Notes: generated from the sequence alone by a model not told the origin. A stretch of 64,000 bases of DNA from Pseudomonas tohonis (GCF_012767755.2 NZ_AP023189.1:5396001-5460000); one strand, 5' to 3'. Counted from the stretch's first letter, positions 10,082 to 20,913 are shown. Numbers and translations are program-made.

Positions 10082-10588
10082 TCATTCGATGGCGGACACT
10101 TCAATCTTTTCTGAACGCGGCATCCTGCCACCGAGGCGGCGCTGGTCATGGCGCTCGTTCTGGCGCTGGGCCACCTCTTGGACTTCATTGCGGGCGACGA
10201 TGTCGCTCAGGCTGATGCTGCTGAGGAACTCGTGGATCTGCATGCTCAGGTCATCCCACAGGTGGTGGGTCAGGCAGGCGCCTCCGGAGGAGTCGCAATT
10301 GCCCTGCCCCTGGCAGCGCGTGACGTCGACCGACTCGTTGACGGCATCGATGACCTGGGCCACGTAGATGCTGCCCACATCGCGGGACAACTGGTAGCCG
10401 CCACCCGGACCACGAACGCTGCTGACCAGGTTGCCACGGCGCAACTTGGCGAAAAGCTGTTCGAGATAGGAAAGGGAGATGCCCTGACGCTCGGAAATAT
10501 CAGCCAGAGAAACCGGACCTTGCTGCGAATGCAAAGCCAGGTCGAGCATGGCTGTGACGGCGTAGCGGCCTTTAGTGGTCAAGCGCAT
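10082..10588 (-). CDS. iscR: Fe-S-sensing transcriptional regulator IscR
   Basis: IscR is an Rrf2-family winged-helix repressor that binds a [2Fe-2S] cluster and represses its own operon when clusters are plentiful. The 168-aa protein has the HTH region (residues 1-65, [18 protein letters not shown]) and cluster ligands Cys92, Cys98 and Cys105 with His108. The third cysteine and the histidine are shifted by one residue compared with E. coli (92, 98, 104, His107), because one residue is inserted between the second and third cysteine. The operon promoter upstream contains a clear IscR type-1 box, supporting autoregulation. Confidence 0.97.
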   Translation of the reverse strand: MRLTTKGRYAVTAMLDLALHSQQGPVSLADISERQGISLSYLEQLFAKLRRGNLVSSVRGPGGGYQLSRDVGSIYVAQVIDAVNESVDVTRCQGQGNCDSSGGACLTHHLWDDLSMQIHEFLSSISLSDIVARNEVQEVAQRQNERHDQRRLGGRMPRSEKIEVSAIE

Positions 10589-10619
10589 GGGGATTCCACG
10601 GTTCGCTGATTTGCCAGCG

Positions 10620-10652
10620 AGTATGCTATTCCCGACTATTCAAGTCAACTAT
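10620..10652 (-). promoter_or_regulatory. isc operon promoter with IscR type-1 box
   Basis: Read on the minus strand, a -35 TTGACT (10643-10648) is separated by 17 bases from a -10-like CATACT (10620-10625). Overlapping it, at 10628-10652, is ATAGTTGACT followed by four bases and then TAGTCGGGAAT, close to the known type-1 IscR site (ATASYYGACT...AGTCRRSTAT). Occlusion of the -35 by [2Fe-2S]-IscR would repress iscRSUA-hscBA-fdx-iscX. The site is read directly; binding is inferred from the family. Confidence 0.85.
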
Positions 10653-10725
10653 AAGACCTATCAAAACAGTCGGATTTAGCAGATACAGGGGCGCGCATGA
10701 TATCAGAAACGCACCACCACGCCTA

Positions 10726-11502
10726 TCAGGCCGCTGGCGGGCGCGCTTCGTCCTTCACCCCCTCGAAGTCCTCCTCGCGGAGCTCCGGCAAGGCACTGGC
10801 GCAGTAGTCGCTCCCCAACGCGGTCAGCGCCCTGCACATGCCCTCGAGCCGCTCGTCCACCGCCTGGACATGGTCGAGCAACTGACCGATCGCACGCGCC
10901 ACGGGGTCCGGCATATCCTGGCTGACACCATAGGCGTCGAACCCGAACTTCTCGGCAATCGCCTGGCGCTTCGCTGTCTTCTCGGGATCTTCCTTGACGA
11001 TGATCCGCCCCGGAATCCCCACGGCGGTGGCCCCCGCAGGCACCGCCTTGGTCACCACGGCATTGGAGCCGATCTTGGCACCGGCCCCGACCGTGAACGG
11101 ACCAAGCACCTTGGCTCCCGCCCCGACCACCACGCCATCCTCCAGCGTCGGATGGCGCTTGCCGGCATTCCAGCTGGTGCCGCCCAGCGTCACCCCCTGG
11201 TAGAGCGTCACGTCGTTGCCGATCTCGGCGGTCTCGCCGATGACGATGCCCATGCCGTGGTCGATGAAGAAGCGTCGGCCGATTCGCGCCCCCGGGTGGA
11301 TCTCGATGCCGGTCATCCAGCGGCCGAAGTTCGACACCAGTCGCGCCAGCCACTTCCAGCCGGCCAGCCACAGGGCATGCGCCAGTCGGTGCAGCCAAAT
11401 GGCGTGCAGGCCGGGGTAACAGGTGAGCACCTCGAAGGCATTGCGCGCAGCCGGATCACGGTGGAATACGCTCTGAATGTCTTCTCGCATGCGTTCGAAC
11501 AT
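10726..11502 (-). CDS. cysE: serine O-acetyltransferase
   Basis: CysE makes O-acetylserine from serine and acetyl-CoA, the committed step of cysteine synthesis. The 258-aa protein has an N-terminal helical domain and a C-terminal left-handed beta-helix of hexapeptide repeats ([47 protein letters not shown]). The ATG at 11500-11502 overlaps the trmJ stop as TGATG, so trmJ and cysE are probably translationally coupled. A GTG one codon earlier is the alternative. Being next to iscR-iscS puts cysteine supply beside its main sulfur user. Confidence 0.95.
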   Translation of the reverse strand: MFERMREDIQSVFHRDPAARNAFEVLTCYPGLHAIWLHRLAHALWLAGWKWLARLVSNFGRWMTGIEIHPGARIGRRFFIDHGMGIVIGETAEIGNDVTLYQGVTLGGTSWNAGKRHPTLEDGVVVGAGAKVLGPFTVGAGAKIGSNAVVTKAVPAGATAVGIPGRIIVKEDPEKTAKRQAIAEKFGFDAYGVSQDMPDPVARAIGQLLDHVQAVDERLEGMCRALTALGSDYCASALPELREEDFEGVKDEARPPAA

Positions 11503-12275
11503 CACTTCTCTCTCCGCTTCTGGATCTCTCCACGCGCCGCCTTCTGGGTTTCCGTCAGGATGCCGCGCAGGATATTCATCTCGAGCTTGCTGATCGCACT
11601 GCGCCCATAAAGGCGGCGCAGCCGGGACATCAAGTGGCGCGGCCGCTCAGGATCGAGGAAGCCGATCTCCACCAGGGTGCGCTCGAGGTGGCCGAAGAAC
11701 AGCTCCAGCTCGTCCACCGTCACCGGCTGGAGGTTTTCCTCGGCGGTCAGCTCGACCTTCTCCATCTTGGTCGGCTTGCCCTGTACGGCGAGCCACGCCA
11801 TGCGCGCCTCGTAGGTCAGCACCTGGACGGCAGCCGCCAGGTTCAGCGAGCCGAACGTGGGATCGGACGGGATGTGGACATGGAACTGGCAGCGCTGCAG
11901 CTCTTCATTGGTCAGGCCGGCGTATTCGCGACCGAACACCAGCGCCACCTCGGAACCGCCCTCGACCTGCTCGACGCAGCTCGACCCGCACTCGCGGGGA
12001 TCGAGCAACGGCCAGGGGATATGGCGATCACGCGCACTGGTGCCGTAGACCAGGCTGCAGCCGATCAACGCCTCTTCCAGGGTCGCGACCACCTGCGCGG
12101 ACTCGAGGATGTCATCGGCCCCGGAGGCGCGCGCCCAGGCTTCCTGATGCGGGAATTGCTCGGGCGCGACCAGTACCAGGCGCGACAACCCCATGTTCTT
12201 CATGGCACGCGCCGCCCCACCGATATTGCCGGGGTGGCTGGTGCCGACCAGGACCACGCGAATGTTTTGCAGCAA
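11502..12275 (-). CDS. trmJ: tRNA (cytidine/uridine-32-2'-O)-methyltransferase TrmJ
   Basis: TrmJ is a SpoU/SPOUT methyltransferase that adds a 2'-O-methyl group at position 32 of several tRNAs. The 257-aa protein has the trefoil-knot methyltransferase domain: the N-terminal [22 protein letters not shown], the [14 protein letters not shown] motif and [19 protein letters not shown]. The C-terminal extension of about 80 residues ([16 protein letters not shown]...) is typical of TrmJ. It is divergent from suhB across a 146-base gap and overlaps cysE. Confidence 0.94.
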   Translation of the reverse strand: MLQNIRVVLVGTSHPGNIGGAARAMKNMGLSRLVLVAPEQFPHQEAWARASGADDILESAQVVATLEEALIGCSLVYGTSARDRHIPWPLLDPRECGSSCVEQVEGGSEVALVFGREYAGLTNEELQRCQFHVHIPSDPTFGSLNLAAAVQVLTYEARMAWLAVQGKPTKMEKVELTAEENLQPVTVDELELFFGHLERTLVEIGFLDPERPRHLMSRLRRLYGRSAISKLEMNILRGILTETQKAARGEIQKRREK

Positions 12276-12421
12276 GGCGCTGGCTCCAAACCTAGACTTC
12301 AGGGCGTGAAATCTTACAGAAGCACTCAGTCAAACGCCATGAAACCGCCGGCCTGCACTTCATGAGCCACGCTTTTCTGTTAGTATGTCCGGCTTTCTTT
12401 AACGACCCAGGTGACTCCCCC

Positions 12422-13237
12422 ATGCAGCCTATGCTGAATATCGCCCTGCGCGCCGCTCGCAGCGCCGGTGAATTGATCTTCCGCTCCATCGAGCGCCTGG
12501 ACGTGATTTCGGTGAACGAGAAGGACGCCAAGGACTACGTCACCGAGGTCGACCGCGCCGCCGAAGAAACCATCATCCAGGCCCTGCGCAAGGCCTACCC
12601 GACCCACAGCATCCTCGGCGAAGAAGGCGGTTCCATCGCCGGCACCGGCGAAGGCGCCGACTACCAGTGGATCATCGACCCGCTGGACGGCACCACCAAC
12701 TTCATCCGCGGCGTACCGCACTTCGCCGTGAGCATCGCCTGCAAATACAAGGGTCGCCTGGAACACGCCGTGGTACTCGATCCGGTCCGCCAGGAAGAGT
12801 TCACCGCCAGCCGCGGCCGTGGCGCCGCCCTCAATGGCCGCCGCCTGCGCGTCAGCCCGCGCAAGAGCCTGGAAGGCGCCCTCCTGGGCACCGGCTTCCC
12901 CTTCCGCGACAGCCAGCTGGATAACCTCGACAACTACCTGAACATGTTCCGCAGCCTGGTCGGCCAGACCGCCGGCATCCGCCGCGCCGGCTCCGCCAGC
13001 CTGGACCTGGCCTATGTGGCCGCTGGCCGCTTCGATGCCTTCTGGGAGTTCGGCCTGTCCGAGTGGGACATGGCTGCTGGCGCCCTGCTGGTGCAGGAAG
13101 CGGGCGGCCTGGTGAGCGACTTCACCGGCGCCCACGACTTCCTCGAGAAAGGCCACATCGTCGCGGGCAACACCAAGTGCTTCAAGGCCGTGCTGACTGC
13201 CATCCAGCCGCACCTGCCGCCGTCGCTGAAGCGCTGA
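12422..13237 (+). CDS. suhB: inositol-1-monophosphatase family protein SuhB
   Basis: SuhB is a Mg-dependent inositol monophosphatase-family protein; in proteobacteria it also takes part in rRNA antitermination complexes, and in P. aeruginosa it affects virulence regulation. The 271-aa protein has the metal-binding motifs GEEGG (Glu67 region), IDPLDGTTNF (residues 85-94) and WDMAAGALLVQEAGG. I start at the ATG at 12422 behind an AGGTGA ribosome site; an upstream in-frame ATG at 12362 would add a poorly conserved extension. It stands alone on the plus strand and ends in a strong terminator. Confidence 0.95.
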   Translation: MQPMLNIALRAARSAGELIFRSIERLDVISVNEKDAKDYVTEVDRAAEETIIQALRKAYPTHSILGEEGGSIAGTGEGADYQWIIDPLDGTTNFIRGVPHFAVSIACKYKGRLEHAVVLDPVRQEEFTASRGRGAALNGRRLRVSPRKSLEGALLGTGFPFRDSQLDNLDNYLNMFRSLVGQTAGIRRAGSASLDLAYVAAGRFDAFWEFGLSEWDMAAGALLVQEAGGLVSDFTGAHDFLEKGHIVAGNTKCFKAVLTAIQPHLPPSLKR

Positions 13238-13255
13238 TACGCTCGCGTTACGAAG

Positions 13256-13280
13256 AACCCGGCCTGGCGCCGGGTTTTTC
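13256..13280 (+). terminator. rho-independent terminator after suhB
   Basis: An 8-bp stem AACCCGGC / GCCGGGTT (13256-13263, 13269-13276) with a five-base loop is followed by a T run. It lies 19 bases after the suhB stop. Confidence 0.85.
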
Positions 13281-13287
13281 ATGCCCA

Positions 13288-13315
13288 CGAAAAAGGCGCC
13301 CGGAGGCGCCTTCTT
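13288..13315 (-). terminator. terminator after the glycine-zipper gene
   Basis: On the minus strand GGCGCC, a four-base loop and GGCGCC (13295-13310) are followed by five T. It sits 15 bases after the stop of the gene at 13331-13885 and faces the suhB terminator. Confidence 0.75.
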
Positions 13316-13330
13316 CATTTCATCCGGCGA

Positions 13331-13885
13331 TCACTGCTGGATGCCGGCCTGACGCTGGGTCAGTACCAGACGACCTTCCTTGGTGACCGGAATCTGCGCA
13401 CCCGGATCATGATCCATGCGCACCTGATTCACCTTGCCATCCAACTGGTATTGCACGTCGTAGGCGACGACCTTCTCGTTGGTCTCCTGGACGGTGTTGC
13501 AACGGGTTTCGGTGGTGGTGTAGGTGTCGCTGTTCTGCATGTGCTCCTGCACCTTGTTGCCGGCATAGCCACCGCCCACGGCACCTGCGACCGTAGCGAT
13601 CTTCTTGCCGTTGCCACCGCCGATCTGGTTGCCCAGCAGGCCACCCGCTACCGCACCCAGTACGGTACCGGCGATCTGGTGCTGGTCCTGGACCGGCTTC
13701 TGCCGGGTCACGGCGACGTCCTTGCAGACCTCACGCGGGGTCTTGAAGGTTTCCTTGACCGGCTGCACCGCGAGCACCTCGGCATATTCGGGGCCATTAC
13801 CCACAAGACTGTAGGTAGCGACAGCGCCACCGGCGGTTACACCGACCGCACCCAAAACGGCGCCGACGAGCATCGACTTGTTCAC
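13331..13885 (-). CDS. glycine-zipper 2TM domain envelope protein (SlyB-like)
   Basis: This 184-aa protein belongs to the glycine-zipper outer-membrane family often annotated SlyB in Pseudomonas. It opens with a hydrophobic signal or anchor (MLVGAVLGAVGVTAGGAVATY, split here as LVGAVLGAVGVTAGG near residues 6-22). The central glycine zipper is AGTVLGAVAGGLLGNQIGGG with the second segment VAGAVGGGYAGNKV. The rest is polar, with an RMDHDPG segment near the C-terminus. I chose the GTG at 13883-13885 because a strong AGGAGG lies five bases upstream; a longer frame to 13981 lacks such a site. There is no lipobox cysteine. The exact role (envelope stability) is inferred from family only. Confidence 0.85.
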   Translation of the reverse strand: MNKSMLVGAVLGAVGVTAGGAVATYSLVGNGPEYAEVLAVQPVKETFKTPREVCKDVAVTRQKPVQDQHQIAGTVLGAVAGGLLGNQIGGGNGKKIATVAGAVGGGYAGNKVQEHMQNSDTYTTTETRCNTVQETNEKVVAYDVQYQLDGKVNQVRMDHDPGAQIPVTKEGRLVLTQRQAGIQQ

Positions 13886-14060
13886 ATGGACCTCCTGGTT
13901 CATCAACCGGCGCATCTGCGCCCTACTCCCTGCCTTGGAGTACAGCTTTTTTCCCGAGTTCCCGTAGGCCATATCCCACAACGATGAGTGGGACAGCCAT
14001 CACAGGTGCCACCCCGCCCCATCGCCACGGCAACGGACAACGACCGCCTCGCCGCAGAAA

Positions 14061-14089
14061 AGAAAAAGCCCGCAGAAGCGGGCTTTTCC
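14061..14089 (-). terminator. terminator of the queA-tgt-yajC-secD-secF operon
   Basis: On the minus strand, AAAAGCCCGC, loop TTCT and GCGGGCTTTTTC form a stem with a T tail. It lies 17 bases after the secF stop. Confidence 0.85.
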
Positions 14090-14105
14090 ATTACGAGCAG
14101 AGGAA

Positions 14106-15020
14106 TCAGGGACGCTCGTCGACCTCGGCGGTCACGGCCGGAGGAATCAGGTCCTCCGAGCTCAGGCCCAGCCAGATCAGCACCGGGGCACTGATGTAGA
14201 TCGAGGAGTAGGTACCCACGACCACACCCACCAGCAGTGCGACCGCGAAGCCGTGCAGGCTGTCGCCACCGAACACCAGCAGCGCGACCAGAGCCAGCGC
14301 GGTGGAGGTCGAGGTGGCGATGGTACGCAACAGGGTCTGGGTGCACGAGACGTCGATGTTCTCGATCAGGTCGGCCTTGCGCAGTACGCGGAAGTTCTCG
14401 CGGATACGGTCGAAGATGATGATGGTGTCGTTCAGCGAGTAACCGATCATCGCCAGCACCGCCGCCAGCACGGTCAGGTCGAACGGCAGCTGGAAGAACG
14501 CAAGGATGCCGAGGGTGACGATCACGTCGTGCACCAGGGAAGCGACCGCGCCGACGCCGAACTTCCACTGGAAGCGGAAGGCCAGGTACAGAAGGATGCC
14601 ACCGAGCGCGAGCAACATGGCGAGGCCACCCTGGTCACGCAGCTCCTCGCCCACCTGCGGGCCGACGAACTCGACACGCTTGACCACGAACTGGCTCTCG
14701 GCGTCGATCTTGCGCAGGGACGCGGCGACCTGGTTACCCAGCTGGGGGTCTTCACCCGCCAGGCGCACCAGCACATCGGTGCTGGCACCGAAGCTCTGCA
14801 CAACGGCATCGCGGTAGCCGGCCTGCCCCAGCTCCTCCTTGATCAGCTCGAGGTTGGCGGGCTTCTCGTAAGCCAGCTCGATCAGGGTGCCGCCGGTGAA
14901 GTCCAGGCCGAAGTTCAGGCCCTTCGCGAACAGCGCACCGATACCGACAAGGCTGATGACGACGGTGACGGCGAACGCAAAATTGCGGATCGCCATGAAG
15001 CGGATTGTTGACTTGATCAT
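14106..15020 (-). CDS. secF: protein translocase subunit SecF
   Basis: SecF and SecD form the proton-driven complex that pulls preproteins across the inner membrane after SecYEG. The 304-aa protein has six predicted membrane spans: one at the N-terminus (FAFAVTVVISLVGIGALF), a periplasmic P4-type domain and five C-terminal spans. It contains the conserved GLDFTGGTL and the region NDTIIIFDRIREN. Start is the ATG at 15018-15020, eight bases after secD; a longer frame to 15059 would overlap secD. It is the last gene of the operon. Confidence 0.96.
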   Translation of the reverse strand: MIKSTIRFMAIRNFAFAVTVVISLVGIGALFAKGLNFGLDFTGGTLIELAYEKPANLELIKEELGQAGYRDAVVQSFGASTDVLVRLAGEDPQLGNQVAASLRKIDAESQFVVKRVEFVGPQVGEELRDQGGLAMLLALGGILLYLAFRFQWKFGVGAVASLVHDVIVTLGILAFFQLPFDLTVLAAVLAMIGYSLNDTIIIFDRIRENFRVLRKADLIENIDVSCTQTLLRTIATSTSTALALVALLVFGGDSLHGFAVALLVGVVVGTYSSIYISAPVLIWLGLSSEDLIPPAVTAEVDERP

Positions 15021-15027
15021 GGCTGCC

Positions 15028-16890
15028 TCAGATCCACAGTTTCTTGAAGTTACGGCCACCGAAGATCAGGTTGACCAGACCACGGGTGAACATGATCGCG
15101 GTGAACATCGAGGTGACGATACCCAGCGACATGGTGACGGCGAAGCCCTTGATCGGGCCGGTGCCCAGCGCGAAGAGGATGCCGCCCACCAGCAGGGTGG
15201 TCAGGTTGGAGTCGATGATCGCCGCATAGGCGCGGTCGAAGCCCTCGTGGATGGCACGCTGCACGGACATGCCATTGGCCAGCTCCTCGCGTATCCGCGA
15301 GTAGATCAGCACGTTGGCGTCCACCGCCATGCCCAGGGTCAGCACGATACCCGCGATGCCCGGCAGGGTGAGGGTCGCGCCGATGGCTGACATCAGCCCC
15401 ACCAGCAGGGCCAGGTTGAAGGCCAGGGCGACGGTCGCCAGCACGCCGAAGAAACGGTAGATGGCGATGATGAACAGCGACACGAAGATCATCGCCCACT
15501 CGGTGGACTCGATGCCCTTGACGATGTTCTCGGCACCCAGGCTCGGGCCGATGGTGCGTTCTTCGGCGAAGTACATCGGCGCGGCCAGGCCACCGGCGCG
15601 CAGCAGCAGGGCCAGCTCGGAGGACTCGCCCTGGCCGTTCAGGCCGGTGATGCGGAACTGGTTGCCCAGCGGCGACTGGATGGTCGCCAGGCTGATGATC
15701 TTCTTCTCTTCCTTGAAGCCGGGGACCACGACTTCCTGCTCGACGCCGTCGACCACCTGCTTGGCCTTGCGGCTCATCGGGCGCTGCTCGATGAAGATCA
15801 CCGCCATGCTGCGACCGACGTTGTTGCGGGTGGCGCGGTTCATCAGTTCGCCGCCGTGGCCATCCAGACGGATGTTCACCTGCGGACGGCCGTTCTCGTC
15901 ATAGCTGGCCTGGGCATCGGTGACCTGGTCACCGGTGATGATCAGGCTGCGCTCCAGCGGCACGGGCGGACGGCCCGGCTCACGGAACTCGAAGGATTCG
16001 GTGCTGGCCTTGCTGGCATCGGGTGCGGCGGCGAGGCGGAATTCGAGGTTGGCGGTCTTGCCCAAGATGCGCTTGGCTTCGGCAGTGTCCTGCACGCCCG
16101 GCAGCTCGACCACGATGCGGTTGGCGCCCTGGCGCTGTACCAGCGGCTCGGAGACGCCCAGCTCGTTCACACGGTTGCGGACGGTGGTCAGGTTCTGCTT
16201 GATCGAGTATTCGCGGATCTCGGACAGCTTGGCCTGGGTCAGGGTCAGGCTCATCACCTGCTGGTCGCCACGCTCGGCGGTCTTCAGATCGAAATCGGTG
16301 AAGGACTTGCGGATCAGCGACTGGGCCTTTTCCAGCGACTCCTGGTCGCTGAAGCCGAGCTGGAAGCCATTGTCGATGCCCGGCAGGCTGCGGTAGCGCA
16401 CGCGCTCCTTGCGCAGCAGGGTACGGACTTCGCCTTCGTAGATCTTCACGCGGGCGGATACGGCTTTCTCCATGTCCACTTCCAGCAGGAAGTGCACGCC
16501 ACCGGAGAGGTCGAGGCCGAGCTTCATCGGCGTCGCATGCACGCTGCGCAGCCATTCCGGCGTGGTCGGCGCGAGGTTGAGCGCAACCACGTAGTCCTCG
16601 CCCAGCACCTGGGAGATGGCTTCCTTGGCCGGCAGCTGATCGCCCAGCTTGTTCAGGCGCAGCAGGCCGCCACGATCGCTGAGGCTGGAGCTCTTGACCT
16701 CGATCCCGACCTGCTTCAGGGCTGCCACGGAGCGATCGAGATCGCCCTGCTGGATCTTCAGCGCCGTGCTGTTGCCGGAAATCTGGATGGCCGGATCATT
16801 GGGGTAGAGGTTGGGTGCGGAATAAACCAGGCCGAGGGCGAGAACCGCCAGGATCAGCAGATATTTCCACAGAGGGTACTTGTTGAGCAT
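15028..16890 (-). CDS. secD: protein translocase subunit SecD
   Basis: SecD is the larger half of the SecDF export-driving complex. The 620-aa protein has an N-terminal membrane anchor (YLLILAVLALGLVYSAPNLYP), a large periplasmic region containing LGLDLSGGVHFLLEVD and a C-terminal block of five spans with GMAVDANVLIYSRIREEL, which includes the conserved aspartate of the proton path. Length fits the Pseudomonas form. It follows yajC by 61 bases and precedes secF by seven. Confidence 0.97.
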   Translation of the reverse strand: MLNKYPLWKYLLILAVLALGLVYSAPNLYPNDPAIQISGNSTALKIQQGDLDRSVAALKQVGIEVKSSSLSDRGGLLRLNKLGDQLPAKEAISQVLGEDYVVALNLAPTTPEWLRSVHATPMKLGLDLSGGVHFLLEVDMEKAVSARVKIYEGEVRTLLRKERVRYRSLPGIDNGFQLGFSDQESLEKAQSLIRKSFTDFDLKTAERGDQQVMSLTLTQAKLSEIREYSIKQNLTTVRNRVNELGVSEPLVQRQGANRIVVELPGVQDTAEAKRILGKTANLEFRLAAAPDASKASTESFEFREPGRPPVPLERSLIITGDQVTDAQASYDENGRPQVNIRLDGHGGELMNRATRNNVGRSMAVIFIEQRPMSRKAKQVVDGVEQEVVVPGFKEEKKIISLATIQSPLGNQFRITGLNGQGESSELALLLRAGGLAAPMYFAEERTIGPSLGAENIVKGIESTEWAMIFVSLFIIAIYRFFGVLATVALAFNLALLVGLMSAIGATLTLPGIAGIVLTLGMAVDANVLIYSRIREELANGMSVQRAIHEGFDRAYAAIIDSNLTTLLVGGILFALGTGPIKGFAVTMSLGIVTSMFTAIMFTRGLVNLIFGGRNFKKLWI

Positions 16891-16951
16891 GACACCGCCC
16901 GTTATGACGCGGGGCGCCTTAGGCGCCCCGTGAATGGTGAAGAACGAATCG

Positions 16952-17293
16952 TTAGATGGCTTTCAGCGTGCCTTTCGGCAGCGTGGCCGCGATGGCGACC
17001 TTCTGGATCTTCAGTTCGACGGTATCGGAAACCTCGATGACCACGAAGTCATCGGAAACCTTGACCACCTTGCCAGCGATACCGCCGGAGGTGACCACTT
17101 CGTCGCCCTTCTGCAGGTTGCCCAGCAGGTTCTTGTGTTCCTTGGCGCGCTTGGACTGGGGACGCCAGATCATCAGGTAGAAGATGACCAGGAAACCGAT
17201 CAGGAAAACCCACTCAAAGCCGGTACCGGCGGGACCAGCGGCGGCTGCCGGGGCAGCGGCGTCGGCATAGGCGGCGGGAATCAGAAAGCTCAT
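16952..17293 (-). CDS. yajC: preprotein translocase accessory subunit YajC
   Basis: YajC is a small inner-membrane protein that copurifies with SecDF. The 113-aa product has one hydrophobic segment (WVFLIGFLVIFYLMIWRPQ, about residues 29-47) followed by the family signature RPQSKRAKEHKNLLGNLQKGDEV, split here by position at about 46-68, and a small SH3-like domain. The N-terminus is Ala-rich and looks like a weak signal. It lies between tgt and secD in the usual order. Confidence 0.95.
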   Translation of the reverse strand: MSFLIPAAYADAAAPAAAAGPAGTGFEWVFLIGFLVIFYLMIWRPQSKRAKEHKNLLGNLQKGDEVVTSGGIAGKVVKVSDDFVVIEVSDTVELKIQKVAIAATLPKGTLKAI

Positions 17294-17349
17294 GTAGCAC
17301 TCCTGTTGCGAAAATACGAAGAATGTTCAGCTCTATATATGCGGCGTTA

Positions 17350-19529
<2,180 letters not shown>

Positions 19530-19595
19530 GGTGGGGGTCGTCTCGCAGGGGCGCGAATATTAACGGAAATGCGGAAATCTGACCACGCGGGCGGA

Positions 19596-19624
19596 TTGAC
19601 CCGCCTCGGTCGCCTCCCTATACT
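19596..19624 (+). promoter_or_regulatory. tRNA-Leu promoter
   Basis: TTGACC (19596-19601), a 17-base spacer and TATACT (19619-19624) make a strong sigma-70 promoter. It is followed by a GC-rich discriminator, as is common for stable-RNA genes, 13 bases before the mature tRNA. Confidence 0.85.
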
Positions 19625-19637
19625 GCGCCGCCATCGT

Positions 19638-19724
19638 GCCCCGGTGGCGGAATCGGTAGACGCGGCGGATTCAAAATCCGTTTCTGGCGACAGAGTGAGA
19701 GTTCGAGTCTCTCCCGGGGCACCA
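19638..19724 (+). tRNA. tRNA-Leu (anticodon CAA)
   Basis: The acceptor stem GCCCCGG (19638-19644) pairs with CCGGGGC (19714-19720), followed by A and an encoded CCA (19722-19724). The D-loop motif GGTAGAC is present. The anticodon arm GCGGA-TTCAAAA-TCCGT gives anticodon CAA, reading UUG. There is a long variable arm, as in class II tRNAs, and the T-loop GTTCGAGTC is canonical. The whole is 87 nt. Confidence 0.97.
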
Positions 19725-19867
19725 CGACTCCAGCAAGCCCTCGTACTCGACGAGCTTGCAGCCCTCCGCAACAGCTTTTCATCCTCCTGTTGCGTCCTTT
19801 TTCCAGATGCAGTGCATCAGCATTGGAAATCTTCCCAAACCCTGCCTAGCATTGAGCTTTCGGGGGG

Positions 19868-20068
19868 TTGGCAATTCAAAGAAAGTTAGCGTAGAGTGTG
19901 CGCACTGTGTTTGCATGGGTCGCTGTTGAATCGTGACCTGGTGCAGTAGATCCTACAGATCCGCTACATCCCGCTCGACTTCTCTTACTCTCTGCAACCA
20001 GTTCCAGCCCTCTATGCTTTAAGAAAAGCAAGAGGCTGTCATCAACTCTAGTTTCAAGGAAATAAGAC
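19868..20068 (+). promoter_or_regulatory. candidate promoter and long leader of the cold-shock gene
   Basis: A possible promoter, TTGGCA (19868-19873) with TAGAGT (19892-19897) at an 18-base spacing, would give an untranslated leader of about 165 bases before the csp ATG. Long structured leaders are known for cspA-type mRNAs, where they control translation with temperature. Within 19725-20068 I see no credible coding region. The assignment is inference. Confidence 0.45.
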
Positions 20069-20281
20069 ATGTCGAATCGTCAAAACGGCACCGTTAAGTG
20101 GTTCAACGACGAGAAGGGTTTTGGTTTCATCACCCCCGAAAGCGGTCCGGATCTGTTCGTGCACTTCCGCGCAATCGAAGGTAACGGCTTCAAGAGCCTG
20201 AAAGAAGGCCAGAAAGTCAGCTTCGTCGCTGTGCAAGGTCAAAAAGGCATGCAGGCCGACCAGGTTCAAGTCCTGGGCTAA
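20069..20281 (+). CDS. cold-shock domain protein
   Basis: This 70-aa protein is a single OB-fold cold-shock domain that binds single-stranded RNA and DNA. Both RNP motifs are present: KGFGFIT (RNP1) and LFVHF (RNP2). The ribosome site is AAGGA. It is related to CspA/CapB proteins; which paralogue it is cannot be told from this sequence alone. It is monocistronic, with a strong terminator, and has a long leader. Confidence 0.95.
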   Translation: MSNRQNGTVKWFNDEKGFGFITPESGPDLFVHFRAIEGNGFKSLKEGQKVSFVAVQGQKGMQADQVQVLG

Positions 20282-20299
20282 GCCTCCTGCTTGAAAGAA

Positions 20300-20328
20300 C
20301 CCCTGATGGAAACATCAGGGGTTTTTTT
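20300..20328 (+). terminator. terminator after the cold-shock gene
   Basis: A perfect 9-bp stem CCCCTGATG / CATCAGGGG with a GAAA tetraloop is followed by seven T. Confidence 0.95.
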
Positions 20329-20393
20329 ATGCCCGTGATTCCGTAAGGCCCAGCCTTTAGAATGTCGCAACCCCACGTTTGCAAGGGCTTTCC

Positions 20394-20891
20394 ATGCCGA
20401 ACCCGAAACTGCGCCCCGAAGGCGACTTCCCCGTCGCCGGGCCGATCCGTCGCTTCGCCGCGATCTTCTATGACTTCCTTCTCTGCGTGGCCCTGATGAT
20501 GGTGGTCACCCTCTTCTACCAGCAGGCGATACTGCGCGCGATCTTCGGCGGCGAGCGCCTGCGGCAGATGGCCGAGCAAGGCGCGCTGATCGGCGACCCC
20601 ATACTCTCCAGCCTGCTGTTCCTCAGCCTGTTCGCCTTCTTCAGCAAGTTCTGGATGCGCGGCGGCCAGACCCTCGGCATGCAGGTCTGGGGCGTACGCA
20701 TCCAGAACCGCGACGGCTCGGCCATCAGCCTGTGGCAGGCGCTGTTGCGCTTCGTGGTCGCCATCGGTTCCTGGCTGTGCTTCGGCCTCGGCTTCCTGTG
20801 GATGATCGTCGACAAGCAGAAACGCAGCTGGCACGACATGTACTCCGACAGCCAGGTGGTTCAGCTGCCGAAGAACATCCACAAGAAGTAG
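20394..20891 (+). CDS. RDD family membrane protein
   Basis: A 165-aa inner-membrane protein of the RDD family, whose role is poorly defined. The RDD-type motif is PIRRFAAIFYDFLLCVALMM (residues about 14-33), starting with Arg and containing the conserved Asp. Three membrane segments are visible: one there, one at about 62-80 (ILSSLLFLSLFAFFSKFW) and one near FVVAIGSWLCFGLGFLWM. The ending DKQKRSWHDMYSDSQVV is typical. I start at the ATG at 20394 (MPNPKLRPEG) behind AAGGG. It converges on lptG with a shared terminator. Confidence 0.85.
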   Translation: MPNPKLRPEGDFPVAGPIRRFAAIFYDFLLCVALMMVVTLFYQQAILRAIFGGERLRQMAEQGALIGDPILSSLLFLSLFAFFSKFWMRGGQTLGMQVWGVRIQNRDGSAISLWQALLRFVVAIGSWLCFGLGFLWMIVDKQKRSWHDMYSDSQVVQLPKNIHKK

Positions 20892-20913
20892 CGCCACCCG
20901 AATCGCACCCAAG

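Noticed and set aside
12276..12421. Promoters in the trmJ-suhB divergent gap
   Set aside because: Several weak -10-like and -35-like hexamers exist on both strands, but none has acceptable spacing, so I do not list a promoter.
13984..14199. Small plus-strand frames beside the secF terminator
   Set aside because: They include the terminator hairpin and part of secF in antisense; there is no ribosome site or conserved feature.
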